64,000 nucleotides of DNA from Vanessa cardui. Its lineage: Eukaryota > Arthropoda > Insecta > Lepidoptera > Nymphalidae. A program made the position numbers and the translations under genes. The notes beneath the pieces are model-generated. The model made no database searches, was not told where the DNA came from, and saw nothing but the letters and a program-made list of their open reading frames with translations. The stretch covers positions 12,801,501 to 12,865,500 of the forward strand of contig NC_061135.1 of NCBI RefSeq assembly GCF_905220365.1. Direction: 5' to 3'. Shown here one piece after another: positions 33,160 through 44,499 of the stretch; position 1 is the first letter of the stretch; each line of letters opens with the position of its first letter.

Positions 33160-36046
33160 AGTCAAGTCCTAATAATTTATTATGTTCACCGGATCCCATA
33201 TTTAAGTCTAATGATTCAGAATTACCAGACACTACTTGAGATGAATTAGATTTCCACTTTCTCAGTGACATACAAGCTGACTTAAGTATGTTGGTGATTT
33301 CATTACGAATAAAAATTAATTTGTTTAAATCATTACTACCGGTGAGCAAATCATCAACATAGAAATCGTGCTTTATAATAGCAGCAATCTCGTCGTTAGT
33401 GCACTCCAAGCCTAATTGCTTAAGGCATCGTGTCGCAAGGAAGGGTGCACTAGCCGTACCGTATGTGACAGTGTTTAATTTAAAAACCTTCACTGGATTG
33501 GTTGAATTTACTTCACGCCAAATTACCTGCTGCAAGTGCCTGTCCGATGGATGGACTACAATTTGTCGATACATTTTTTCGACATCTGCGGATAACACAT
33601 ACTTATACTGACGAAATCGTAGAAGTATGGACAGAAGTTCATCCTGAACCGTAGGACCTACCATCTGTAAATCATTGAAGGACACTCCTGATGAAGTAGG
33701 ACAACTTGCGTTAAATACTACACGAAGTTTTGTTGTGCTGCTACATTCGCGTAGAATTCCGTGATGCGGTATGAAATAATTATTGGCATTCAAGTCTATT
33801 TCTTTATTTTCACTCATATGGCCTAAACTCTCATATTCAGACATAAACTCGTGATATAATTTACTATAATCGGGTTTAGTTTTAAGTCTACGTTCAAGTG
33901 AGTATAAGCAATTTATAGCCTTACGAAAGGAGTCACCAAGGATAGAAGGGTCATTCTTTAACGGGATACGGACACAGAAACGACCGTCTGATAAACGTGT
34001 CGTATTTTTAATAAATTGTTCCTCACACAACCTTTCTTCTGGCATATAATCAGGTGACTGAGATTGAATCTCTTCGAGATTCCAAAACCGCAATAAATCC
34101 TTACGAATTAAATCTAACTCACTGTAATCATCAAAACTAGCTTGAGTAAAATTACATGATATTTTATTTAATAATTTACCATTGCAAAAGGTAACTGGGC
34201 CAGAAACGATCCAGCCTAGCCTGGTTTCACATAACACAGGTTTTCCAACACCTAACTTAATTTTTTCAGTACCTAGCAAGTCCCAGAAGAGATCAGCACC
34301 AAGTAAAATATCTACTTCCGACGGCTGGTAGAAAGTAGGGTCGGCTAAACAAATATTAGTAGGAATATTAAGGTTAGACAAATCAACTTCAAAACAAGGC
34401 ATATCATTTGTTATTAACGGCAATACAAAACAAAACAACTTAGCGGTATAGCTGTTATCCAGTGACGTCATTTTGACCTGACATGTATTGCCTACGCGAG
34501 AATTCACGTTATTTATACCATATATTGACCCATCTACTTGTTTAGTATATAACTTAAGTCGTTTACATAAACGCTCCGTCATAAAACAAGATGTGCTACC
34601 ACTATCAAGTGCTGCACGCACTATATGTTCAACATTATTGTGATCATATAATTTAACTAAAGCGGTTGATAATAACACGCCGCTTTGCTTATTATTATTC
34701 TCGATATTCGAAGGCGAGAGGCGCGCAGATAAAGCAACACTACCAGTGCCGTCGCCAGTGCGAATTGAGCGCGCAGGCGCTGCAGACGTTGACGGAGACG
34801 TTGATATATTACTATTACTATTACAGCGATTACCTTTAAAGTCCGAGACGTGAATTAATACATTATGCCTACGCTTACATAATTTGCACCCTGGTGTTTT
34901 ACAATTGTTCGCAAAATGACCTGAACGAAAACAGTTATAACATACTTTATAACTAGATATTAACTTAAGACGAGCTTCATTACTTAATGCAAGGAACTGT
35001 GAACAATCTTTTAAGCTGTGGTCACCTTTACAACAGGGACAAGTCTTGGTGACAGGTTCAGTGCTTGGAACACCAAAATTCTGTGTCGTTACCATGGATT
35101 TTATTTTGGGAACGTATTTATTAGTGACGGGAGTATTATTTCGTGATAACTCTAAAGTTTCAACTAAGTCAGCGCGCGTATGAAGGAATTGAAGGAAAGC
35201 ATCGAATGTGATTTTGCTATTCTTGTCTACACGGCCCTTAAACTCCTCCCACTCACGATAAGACTTCTGGTCTAACTTGCGAGTAACTACATATATTAAT
35301 AAAGTGTCCCATTGTTTAACTGGCTCACCTAAGGATTCTAATGAACGCAAGTTTTTATTTAATTGGTCTATCAAACCTTTTAACGCCATAGAGGATTCCT
35401 TAGCAATAGCTTCAATGTTAAATAAAGCTGACACATGATTCTGCACTAATAATCGTTTGTTATCATGACGATCACATATTAAATCCCAAGCAACCGTGTA
35501 GTTGCTAGCGGAAAACTCAATCGATTGAATAACTAAAGCAGCAGATCCCTCCAGAGAAGCACGCAAATAATGGAATTTGTTTATTTGGTCAATTTCATCA
35601 TTATCATGGATGAGGCTAGTAAAAGTATCACGAAATTCTAGCCAATTGCTATAACACCCATTAAACCTAGGTAGCTGTATTGTAGGCAACTTAATCGGCT
35701 TATGAATGCTGACACCTGTATTTCTATCACTACATATAGACTCATTATCTTTATTGTATAATTTCAACAATTCTTGAGACCTAGACAAAGCTTTATAATA
35801 TAATGATTCGAATTCTGAACGCTCAGACAACTGTACTTTGATATCGTCAACTATACATTCCAAACGCAACTGTACCTCATCATATTGCACGTACAACGAC
35901 TCGATCTTTTCCCTACGCAATTGCAATTCAGTAACCTCACAACTGCTTAGTTTTTTATCATGCGACGCATCGAGGTAATTAATAAATGCTGTTAAACGAC
36001 CTTTGAAACTTCCACGCTTTTTTACTAACTCCCTTTCCTCGGACAT
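33131..36046 (-). CDS. BEL/Pao gag, aspartic protease and reverse transcriptase
   Basis: One frame of 971 codons. The N-terminal part is a coiled-coil and DUF1759-like gag. Zinc knuckles are near residues 336-398 (CPCCKGDHSLKDC, CYNCFRSGHFANNC, CKLCKRRHNVLIH). A retropepsin-type active site ALDSGS lies near residue 480, and RT has LSADVEKMYRQI and YVDDLLTG (near residue 897). After LLGLDS the frame runs into unrelated codons and stops, because the downstream Pao-region and RNase H segment has been lost. A full BEL polyprotein would continue in frame to integrase. Confidence 0.9.
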   Translation of the reverse strand: MSEERELVKKRGSFKGRLTAFINYLDASHDKKLSSCEVTELQLRREKIESLYVQYDEVQLRLECIVDDIKVQLSERSEFESLYYKALSRSQELLKLYNKDNESICSDRNTGVSIHKPIKLPTIQLPRFNGCYSNWLEFRDTFTSLIHDNDEIDQINKFHYLRASLEGSAALVIQSIEFSASNYTVAWDLICDRHDNKRLLVQNHVSALFNIEAIAKESSMALKGLIDQLNKNLRSLESLGEPVKQWDTLLIYVVTRKLDQKSYREWEEFKGRVDKNSKITFDAFLQFLHTRADLVETLELSRNNTPVTNKYVPKIKSMVTTQNFGVPSTEPVTKTCPCCKGDHSLKDCSQFLALSNEARLKLISSYKVCYNCFRSGHFANNCKTPGCKLCKRRHNVLIHVSDFKGNRCNSNSNISTSPSTSAAPARSIRTGDGTGSVALSARLSPSNIENNNKQSGVLLSTALVKLYDHNNVEHIVRAALDSGSTSCFMTERLCKRLKLYTKQVDGSIYGINNVNSRVGNTCQVKMTSLDNSYTAKLFCFVLPLITNDMPCFEVDLSNLNIPTNICLADPTFYQPSEVDILLGADLFWDLLGTEKIKLGVGKPVLCETRLGWIVSGPVTFCNGKLLNKISCNFTQASFDDYSELDLIRKDLLRFWNLEEIQSQSPDYMPEERLCEEQFIKNTTRLSDGRFCVRIPLKNDPSILGDSFRKAINCLYSLERRLKTKPDYSKLYHEFMSEYESLGHMSENKEIDLNANNYFIPHHGILRECSSTTKLRVVFNASCPTSSGVSFNDLQMVGPTVQDELLSILLRFRQYKYVLSADVEKMYRQIVVHPSDRHLQQVIWREVNSTNPVKVFKLNTVTYGTASAPFLATRCLKQLGLECTNDEIAAIIKHDFYVDDLLTGSNDLNKLIFIRNEITNILKSACMSLRKWKSNSSQVVSGNSESLDLNMGSGEHNKLLGLDSRIMLKITH

Positions 36047-36822
36047 ACTGGGATTCGAGTGTCGTCGACCTGAAATGTATATAATGACAAGTTATATAAC
36101 AGATTATGTACTATTATAATTATAAACTAGGTACTATGTTTTGGAATTGATTTTATTATATTAACAATGTAAGTAAGTAATCTTTATTGTGAATGTTAAA
36201 ATATAATAACTAATTTAACGGCAAATATTATTTACACCACGTGTTTCTTAATATATGTATAAGTTAATAAATGATTATTTTAAGTACACTACGGCTTAAT
36301 TAACTATATTATAAAGTAAATGAATCGTAACAATATCTAACACTAATTAATATATTATAATTAACAAGTACCTACGCATCAACATTAATAATTGAATGTA
36401 TGTCTCTTAAACGCATTAACACAATTATAAATCGAAGTAATTACTTCTAAAACACTATTTAAGTATTAAATAATCATATTTCTGCTAATCATATGAAAAT
36501 AATATGAAAATGAGAACTATTCAAAATGCAAGTCGGTACTATATTAACATAATTAATACAGGTATAAAAATGTACTAACCTTTTATATTTCTTATATATA
36601 TCAAAGTTAAATACAACCTGTTCGAGTGTTGGGTGACGATATTATCCACTAGAAAACTTAACACCGTTGAAAAATGTGTACTGATACCAAATTCACTCTG
36701 CTCACGTGTAAGTCCTCAAGTTGCAGTTAATTTTAACTCCGTTGTTAATTAATATTTCTGATTCGTTATTATTATCTTCTTTAATTCTCGAAGAAGGTAT
36801 AATCAGGCTCGATAATGGACCA
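36047..36822 (-). other. BEL/Pao 5' leader and primer-binding site
   Basis: About 775 bp of AT-rich leader lies between the 5' LTR and gag. Directly after the LTR (minus strand) is TGGTCCATTATCGAGCC. Its complement ends in ...GGACCA, as a tRNA 3' end would. With ATTA removed it resembles the 3' end of insect tRNA-Tyr, which is tentative. Confidence 0.55.
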
Positions 36823-37008
36823 TGTATAAAGGGATAACTGGCTTGACGAAATAAAACAGGCGAATTTGGATAACTTAGAAATCGTGTTAACTGAATGCCG
36901 GTAAGATCGCTAATCACCGTCGGAACGGTGTACATAAAATATAACTTAAAAAATAACTTATAAGTGAGCGCTTCGGGTTGCTCTTTAAACTTATCAGGCG
37001 CTCGAACA
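36823..37008 (-). repeat. BEL/Pao 5' LTR
   Basis: 186 bp, identical to the 3' LTR at 31446-31631. Flanked on the right by CAATC, the target duplication. Confidence 0.93.
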
Positions 37009-37013
37009 CAATC

Positions 37014-37318
37014 AATCAATCAAAAGCCTGTAAATTCCCACTGCTGGGATAAAGGCCTCCTCTCCCTTCGAGGAGAAGGTTTGGAACATATTCCACCACG
37101 CTGTTCCAATGCGGGTTGGTGGAATACACATGTGGCAGAATTTCAATGATATTTGTTACATGCAGGTTTCCTCACGATGTTTTCCTTCACCGCTGAGCAC
37201 GAGATGAATTATAAAGACAAATTAAGCACGTGAATCAGCGGTGCTCGCCTGGGTTTGAACCCGCAATCATCGGTTAAGATGCACGCGTTCTAACCACTGG
37301 GCCATCTCGACTCCTTTT
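37014..37318 (-). mobile_element. SINE-1 full-length copy, split from its tail end by BEL insertion
   Basis: On the minus strand it runs from GAGTCGAGATGGCCCAGTGG through B box GGGTTCAAACCC to CAGCAGTGGGAATTTACAGG and a (TTGA)n tail. A 13-bp target duplication ATTGATTGAATAT is at 37319-37331 and, beyond the BEL element, at 31424-31436. The BEL element therefore sits inside the SINE tail. Confidence 0.88.
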
Positions 37319-38404
37319 ATTGATTGAATATATGTGTACAAAATATAGAATTTTCTAGTACATACATCCAACATATATGTACTTGGAGGTGTTATATAAG
37401 ACAGTTCGTTTCAAATCGAGCTACCTACGCTTTCTGGTCACGTCGCCGTTCAAATAAAATATTTATACACAAACGCTAACGACTCGCTCATACCTAATAC
37501 ATTAGTACTAGTTTTTGGCAATATTCATTCATCAGATAACACAATAAATAATAATATATATATCTACTTATTAAAATAATATACGTATGTAGTCGTTAAA
37601 TACTCTGATTGTAATCACTTAGTTTTGAGATTTAATTCTGAATGGCCAGTGAGGGCAATCACTTTTTCTAAAGAAATGTCAGCTGTAAAGGGGCATATGA
37701 CGGATGCTCGGAGCTTGTAAAAACGTGTAAAAATCCAGCAATTAAATTTTTGTATTATTTCGTGTTTATATATGATAATGACCACGAACGAAACAATCTT
37801 GCCCAAATCTGTAGAATTTAACATTTTATAAAGTTTTAGTTTAGTCTATATTTATTTTAACAGAACTAATACTAAAAACAGTCATTCTTGAACATTTTCT
37901 CTTCACTGTTCTGTACACAGCCTATACGACTATGTTTAAAAAACGTTTTAAAAAGAGATAAACATTTCATATACCCCTTCGTTCTATGTCTGGTAAATGA
38001 AATAAAACATATAATTCTGTAGAAATTGAATACCACATTGAATAATAACTAGTAGAAATATTAAATAACAAATAACTAAATCCGAAGACAATTGCACGTC
38101 CAGAAAAAAAAAACAAACAAAACTCTCAAGTTGAACACAAAAAGATATTTTCCCAGAGAGACGAGCGAAACGTCAAAAATATAAGTAGGAACCGACTGTT
38201 ATTTGTCTTGATGACAAATACTGGGGTCGTCCAATAAATACGGAATCTTCCACATTGTTTCTAGATACCGGTCATTAATCATTTTTATGTTAGTAATTAA
38301 TATAAAGAATCTAACGACAAGGGGCCAGTGGTTATTATTGAAATATCTCCGTCGATCTGTTACTTCCATTTGTCGCTGGAGTTACGCTATGTCCTTTATT
38401 ATTG

Positions 38405-38640
38405 AGATAAATTTTAAGACTTCTCCGTACCAGTTGGTACCATTCAATCATCAAATATTCTGCGCCCAAATAATAACAATTACTTGGCATTAATGATGAT
38501 TTGAAGTATGAATGAGCTAATGTGTCTATAGGCACAAGGAACATTGGTTATAAACCATTGATTAAAAGTTCTTACAACGCCAATGTATATGGGCAGTGGT
38601 GACCACTTACCATTGTGTCCTAGGATTCTTGATGGTAAGT
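38405..38640 (+). repeat. Family B repeat, degenerate
   Basis: GTACCAGTTGGTACCATTCA, ATAGGCACAAGGAACATTGG, and GGCAGTGGTGACCACTTACC appear in family B order. Confidence 0.55.
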
Positions 38641-39751
38641 AGTCAGTTGTTACTCGTTAGTCTGTCTATATATTAAAAAAGATGTGTTTTATCAATTTAA
38701 TTTTGTGTGTATTAATTTAATTTTCAGCGTTATTCTTTTATCTCTATATATGGTTTTGCTTACTTCAAGTTGATTGTTACAACATAATAAAAGCTATGTA
38801 TTCGTAATTTAAATCACGAGCAAAGTATACATATTTTTTAATGAATTCACTGTGTATATAATATCACTGTAGTTAGTATACTTCAATATGCTCATAATAT
38901 TTTATTTACTGGGATTGAAACAAAGTATTGGACAAAGAGATAACATATAGAATGAATATTAATTATTCGTAGATTATCAATAAAAAGTAAGAAAATGTTT
39001 AAGTTGCGAGTGAGTTTTGTTCGACTGGTCGATAGTGACTTTAAATTCTGAGGCCCAGTGGGTTGGAAAATTGAGAAGTGGATTAGGCAAATCACTTTTC
39101 ATTCCATCCCGTACCCGACGAAGTTTGCCCTTTTAAATTTTATTATCTTAAAGCATGTGCCCATTGTCAGCCGAGAAATTTGACGGATGGGATATGTCAT
39201 ATTTGACAACGTTTATACCGATTACGACAACGCCTAAAATATTTTTTATATTCAGTTTTTCTTTCGGTTTTTTATTTAATATAACTTTGATATACAAAAA
39301 TAATTAATTAAATTAAATAGTTATAATATAAATTTATTTGTTTGAGAAACAAAATAAATAATTATTTTTTAAGACACTTAAAAGTTAATTAATAACGTAT
39401 CTTATGGTAGACATGTTTAGTGTAACTAAAGTGCAATTAAAACAAAATAAAAAGTATCGAAGTAAACCCTAGCCGTCTAATAAAAATCAGCAAACCTCTT
39501 AATTCTTAACAAGAGCGAGGATAATTTCATCTTTTAATTGTTACTGTTTAGTGTACCCAGTAAAGTCAAATAAGGCTCGAAAGCCAACTGAATGGGCTAC
39601 TTGAAGTAACTATGCTGCCCAGAAAGAGATCTGTACGTTTTCATGTTAATCAGAAGAAAAATGTATTATATTACAAGTGCAAGTCATTGAAAAGAAACAT
39701 TTTTATATAATACATAACTTCATCACCAAATTATATATGACAGCTGGATTT

Positions 39752-39962
39752 AAGCTCGGGTTCCATCACGGGACACTAATTATTGTAATAAACAGCATTG
39801 TAAATCTGTTTATTCGAAAAGAGGAGCTATATGATATATGAGTTTCTTGTCGTTTTGTCTCGATGCAGGCTGATTTCCGAAATGGTGGTATTATTTAAAT
39901 ATCGTCGATTCAAAAATGCTATTGTGAAAGAAGTACTTAAATAAAATTTATTTGATTTATAG
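39752..39962 (+). repeat. Family C repeat
   Basis: CTCGGGTTCCATCACGGGAC start, AACAGCATTGTAAATCTG, GTTTCTTGTCGTTTTGTCTC, and an end in AATAAAATTTATTTGATTT. Compare 29508 and 43258. Confidence 0.65.
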
Positions 39963-40084
39963 ATGATTCGATTAAGCACAAAATAAAGTTGTGTCTATGT
40001 AAACACGTGCATCTTTTGTATATTATCCAGATTTGACATAGCGCTCCATTAGATCAACAAGCCTCAATCGAAGTAATACAAATT

Positions 40085-40330
40085 ACTATCGTACCGCCAC
40101 GGCTTCGTACGTTTGTAATACTGATACTAAATATATTTACCTTATTGTCTATGTATTATATACAAAAGGCTTCCTATCAAATCACTCCATCTATTAAAAA
40201 AAACGCATCAGAATCTGTTGTGTAATTTTAAAGATATAAGAATACATAGGGAGGGGTATAAGTATGCTTATATCTTTAAATGTATAAGGCATGTAAGCAA
40301 CTTGATTTTATGCTATGTAATGATTGTAAT
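40085..40330 (+). repeat. Family E repeat
   Basis: TACCGCCACGGCTTCGTACG, TTGTCTATGTATTATATAC, AATCACTCCATCTATTAAAA, and TTTATGCTATGTAATGA match family E. A small inverted motif (TATCTTTAAA and relatives) lies within. Confidence 0.55.
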
Positions 40331-42324
40331 TATATTTTCTCGCACTAAGTGTTAAGCTCGTTCCAGAGTGGATTCAATGATAAGTAGATTGTTAAGCGGA
40401 TTGTGAACAGGTAATCCATTGGGGGTAATTGCTAATTACACAACATTAGTTGTAAGCTAATAATGACAATAATTTTGTGAAAAAATCACATACTTCAATG
40501 CGAACAAGCACTGGCGCCGTTTGAAGCTTATGGTCTATTTGAGAGCGGATTTAGATTAGCGTCTGTTAATATTTATAAGCCTACAAGTAATTTTCTACTA
40601 TTTCAGATACGAGATATTATGTCGATACTCTGTAATGGAACCATTGGTTCCATTTTTTGCCAATATTTGGTAATTGGTTACCACTGTTTATGGATATTGG
40701 CGCAAAATTGGTTATGAAAGGAATATTAACTATTCCTTACATTGACATACAAAATCATTAAATTAAACTTCGCAATTAAAAGCGGTACCAATAGTAGCAT
40801 GAATTAAATTATTATTTAATCAATATAGCCTGACTGCTTATTATAGCTAGAGTCGAGAGTCGGTTTTTAAAATGAGCCTCTTAAAATAAAATACCGTAAA
40901 AAGTTAAAATTTCAACTAATTCAAAGACCTCTTAGTACATAACGTAGCAATCTAAACCTAGATATATTATTTAAAATTATGAATTCAAAAGCGGTTATTT
41001 ACAAATTACTAAAAAACAGTTCCCCCCGAAAGAACGGGGCTTAAAAATTTAGCAGGAAATCGTCGCTTGCATTGAAACCCATCCCTGTATCAAGTGAAAA
41101 TTGATTTCATTGCCATCGAGCGGGTACGACAACTTTCGCGCCTATAAAAGAGTTTATTCGTCACAAATTTTACAATTTCTATTTTCAAATTTGAACAAAT
41201 TGCTCGGTATTTCCCTTCTGTTCTGAGTTTTATTTTTAATGAATTCGTTTAACTGTTTTTGAATTTGGTTTTCTAGTATTTTCTGATTATTTGAATTATT
41301 TAAATTTCGAATCGATTCGAAATTTAATAAGTGTCTTATTTTTATTATTATTATAACTTTTTTTATCTGTAATAGATATTTTACACTCATTCCATCAATG
41401 TGCCAAACCATAAAACTTAAAATAATATCCTATGATGGTGATGAGAGGTTGGTCCTATCCAGTCAAATGGAACATATTTCTTGATAACATTAAAATATTA
41501 TATTTATGACTTATTTCAATTTAATTTCGATATATTTATTACTTATCTGTCAATAACTATTTCACCTTAATAAACTCGTGTAAGACATCTCAGGTAGGCA
41601 ATTTATCACTTCTTGTCATTGTGTTCATTTTCCGAGCGAACCCTTTACGAATTCTGTTCCAGTAATATATGGAGGACGAAAATGACGACTCAACAAAAAG
41701 TGTGTGGATATATGAAATGCGAAACGATATTTGACCCTTGTCAAAGGAGCGGTCGCCGTATCTGCGAATAAATAGGAAATTTGGGTGGGCTCGCGTTAAA
41801 AACTTTTATAAGTATCGTATTATTATTGGCGTAGTTTTAAAACCACATTCCCAGCGGACGCAACACGTGGAATTTAATCGAATGTCGAAACGAACTAGTC
41901 GTACAAATAAGTTCGTTCTCAGAAATTATATGTTCATGACAAAGTAGGTGTTCTATGAATTTTTGAATGAATGTATTCATTCCTCTCAATTTCGTTCAAT
42001 TAGAGCTCATAAATATGGATACATACATGTATATGAATGTGTTTCACGAATAAATAGTTGTCAATTTATAAACAATAACAGGGTATTCTAAATATTATTA
42101 TAAAGGTGATCATTCGTTTTTGTTTTTAGTATCCGGGTAGGAATATGACTCCAGTCCAAAAGTAAGTGGATGTGGAGTCCAAACGCGAAGACGACTAGTA
42201 CGGACAGCAAGAATGAGCTGCACTAGTTACCCTCGCCATGCCGTCCCGCAAGATGACTCTTCACGCCAAGCTTCAACTATTACACTAGTCATCACATATT
42301 TTAATGTTAAACATGACAAATGAG

Positions 42325-42425
42325 AAGGAGACCTGCCTGTTCGTTAAGTGATTACCACCATGGCCATCTGCAAAACCAGGCGGCTTGCATGTGCGTTGTT
42401 AGCTTTGCAGATATATTCCGAATAA
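42325..42425 (+). repeat. Family F repeat, degraded
   Basis: GAGAAGGAGACCTGCC, GATTACCACCATGGCCATCT and GGCTTGCATGTGCGTTG parallel the better copy at 61705-61850. Confidence 0.55.
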
Positions 42426-42440
42426 AGTGTAACCCTAACT

Positions 42441-42770
42441 TAAGTAAAGTAAAGTAAAGTAACAGCCTGTACATTTCCCACTGCTGAGATAAGGTGTTCT
42501 CTTCCATAAAGGAGAGAGTTCGCAACATATTCCACCACGCTGTTCCAATGCGGGTTGGTGGAATGCACATGTGGCAGAATTTCGATGAAATCAGACACAT
42601 GCAGGTTTCCTCACGATGTTTTCGTTCACCGCCGAGCACAAGATAAATTATAAACACAAATTAAGCACATATATATAGTGGTGCTTGCCTGGGTTTGAAC
42701 CCGCAATCATCGATTAAGATGCACGAGTTCTAACCACTGAGCCATCTCAGCTTTGTTCTAACCACTCCGT
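42441..42770 (-). mobile_element. SINE-1 copy with 11-bp target duplication and 5' extension
   Basis: Minus-strand SINE-1 with B box GGGTTCAAACCC, body and a (TTACT)n tail. The target duplication TAACCCTAACT is at 42430-42440 and 42771-42781. The 5' end carries an extra short stretch repeating AGTGGTTAGAAC ahead of the normal head. The minus-strand frame 42352-42657 is SINE sequence, not a gene. Confidence 0.82.
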
Positions 42771-42784
42771 TAACCCTAACTATT

Positions 42785-44499
42785 TTAGATGTACTTTAAT
42801 TCGATATTTTCATTTTAACCAAGGTCAACTAATGCTACGTCATAATGAAAAGTCACTGACTTGGCAAAAATCCACTTCTATCGTCAATGCGCTGCCAATC
42901 ATGGCATATTAATACATTTATATGAAATCCCCAAAGACTAGGCGTGCGTGTATCGCTTAATTTAATTACTAAGCAAATTTGATAGCTCGCCGGTGTACAA
43001 AAGGAACTACTGATGATTATATTTTTACAATAAAGTAATTTTATATATAAAAATAGTCCATTTAACTCGTTTAAACTGGTTTACACAGAATAACTCAGAT
43101 TTTTTTTTTATTTTACGATAGGTGGACGATGTCAGAATAGCTGATAAGTGGTGTTTATCTACCCAGGTGGGGTTTCAGAAAGTCGTACCGTGACCGTGCG
43201 GTAGAAAGATATTATGATGATATGTACGTTATTATATCACTTTATTTTTAATTGATTTAGCCTCGGGTTCCATCGCAGAACACTATTGCTATAACAGCAT
43301 TATAAATCTGTTCATTTGAACAGTAATTATGCGAGTTTCTCGCCGTTTCTTTTCACTGGAGGCTGTTTTCCGAAACGTTGGTAATATTTAAATATTAACG
43401 ATTTAAATTGTAGTGCTTTGGAATATACTTTTATTTTAAAAGTATATATGTATATAAAAAAAATAAAACACTCACTCAGGAGTGTTTAAATAAATGAGTT
43501 TTCGGCAACACCTGTCAAATATTGCACGTGGCCGGTATTTCACGACGCGGTTTAGTAGCTTAAACCTCTCAAAGATATAGAGTAATAGATTGAAGACGTA
43601 GGTAGCCCTCCGTTTATGTATATGAATAATTGGTGTATAACGAGTAAAAAGGATTACCTATATCGTTTAAAATCCTCAAGTGTTGGTATGCGACCGGCGC
43701 CTGCACAACGATAGAATGACGACGCAGATCACGCAGTGTTGCCGTTCCACGAAATTGACAGATAATAAAGACAACGACATACGGTTCAAAAATTGAAATT
43801 TAAAAAACCGATAAATGTTTTATAAAAATAAATACTATATTTTTAGTAGGAATAAATTAAGGAAATATTAAAATTTTTAGGGTTACAAAAGTTGATTAGA
43901 TTTATTCCTCAATGATTAATCAGTTATTAGTTTAGAACTCATATAAAATATTTATTTAACATAACGACGTCAGACAGGAAACAAGTAAACAATGAAATCT
44001 GAAAACAAACGAAAACGTAACAACTTTTGGCACGATAAAACAAACGTAAAAGTAAATTGGTGTTATGATACGAAAAAAAAAAATTTTACGTGGCGTGTGC
44101 CGCAATAATAAACGCGGCCAGAGGTCGTAAACATTTGGAATAGTTGCTATAAAGATATTAGCTGTGACGCTTGCTTAGTGAAAACGTATAATCAACCGTC
44201 TTGTATATTCAGTACAATAATGGATATCATAAATAACGCAATACAGAAATAAGGAAAAATTGAATGTTCTATCATTCATATTATTATCATTATCTATATC
44301 TAGTATAAAACTAATTTTGATGCGGTTTTTTTAGGGATAGAGTGATTTGGAAGGAAGGTTTTTGTATATAATACATTGTCAATAGGAATAACAAAAAAAC
44401 ACTAATAGAAGTTTCTGATGTGATGTCGTAAATAAAAAAAATTCTGTAGAATATTTAGTATCAGCGTTGCATTTAATTCAAGTAATTTAGAAATAAAAT
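42785..44499. other. Intergenic sequence with family C and E copies
   Basis: Family C at 43258-43440 (+) and family E at 44305-44460 (-). The segment 43500-43760 is less AT-rich but has no recognised coding sequence. Confidence 0.5.
43258..43440 (+). repeat. Family C repeat
   Basis: CCTCGGGTTCCATCGCAGAA start, AACAGCATTATAAATCTG, GAGTTTCTCGCCGTTTCTTT. The 3' end is degraded. Confidence 0.6.

Larger units (their letters stand above)
31446..37008 (-). mobile_element. BEL/Pao LTR retrotransposon, internally deleted, identical LTRs
   Basis: It is 5,563 bp, flanked by identical 186-bp LTRs (TG...CA) and a CAATC duplication (31441-31445 and 37009-37013). On the minus strand the order is LTR, leader, gag-protease-RT frame (36046-33131), integrase frame (about 33159-31659), LTR. 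That order and the gag, retropepsin and integrase types identify BEL/Pao. The region between RT and integrase is missing, with a frame change near 33151-33165. The CAAT repeats at the insertion point make the exact 5 bp ambiguous. Confidence 0.93.
37332..42324. other. Intergenic sequence with scattered repeats
   Basis: It contains family B (38405-38640, + and 40655-40745, -), family C (39752-39962, +) and family E (40085-40330, +) copies. No gene was recognised. The minus-strand frame 41154-41411 is low complexity. Confidence 0.5.

Noticed and set aside
33399..33611. Plus-strand frames inside the BEL/Pao element (also 31808-32029 and 32230-32451)
   Set aside because: They are antisense shadows of the polyprotein and integrase frames.
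42430..42440. TAACCCTAACT resembling telomere repeat
   Set aside because: It is a target duplication of a SINE and occurs once on each side. Insect telomere repeats are TTAGG arrays, which are absent.
42352..42657. 101-codon minus-strand frame (and similar frames at 48596, 57418 and 60991)
   Set aside because: They translate SINE-1 sequence (or the adjoining family F repeat). Frames differ from copy to copy and no protein is expected.
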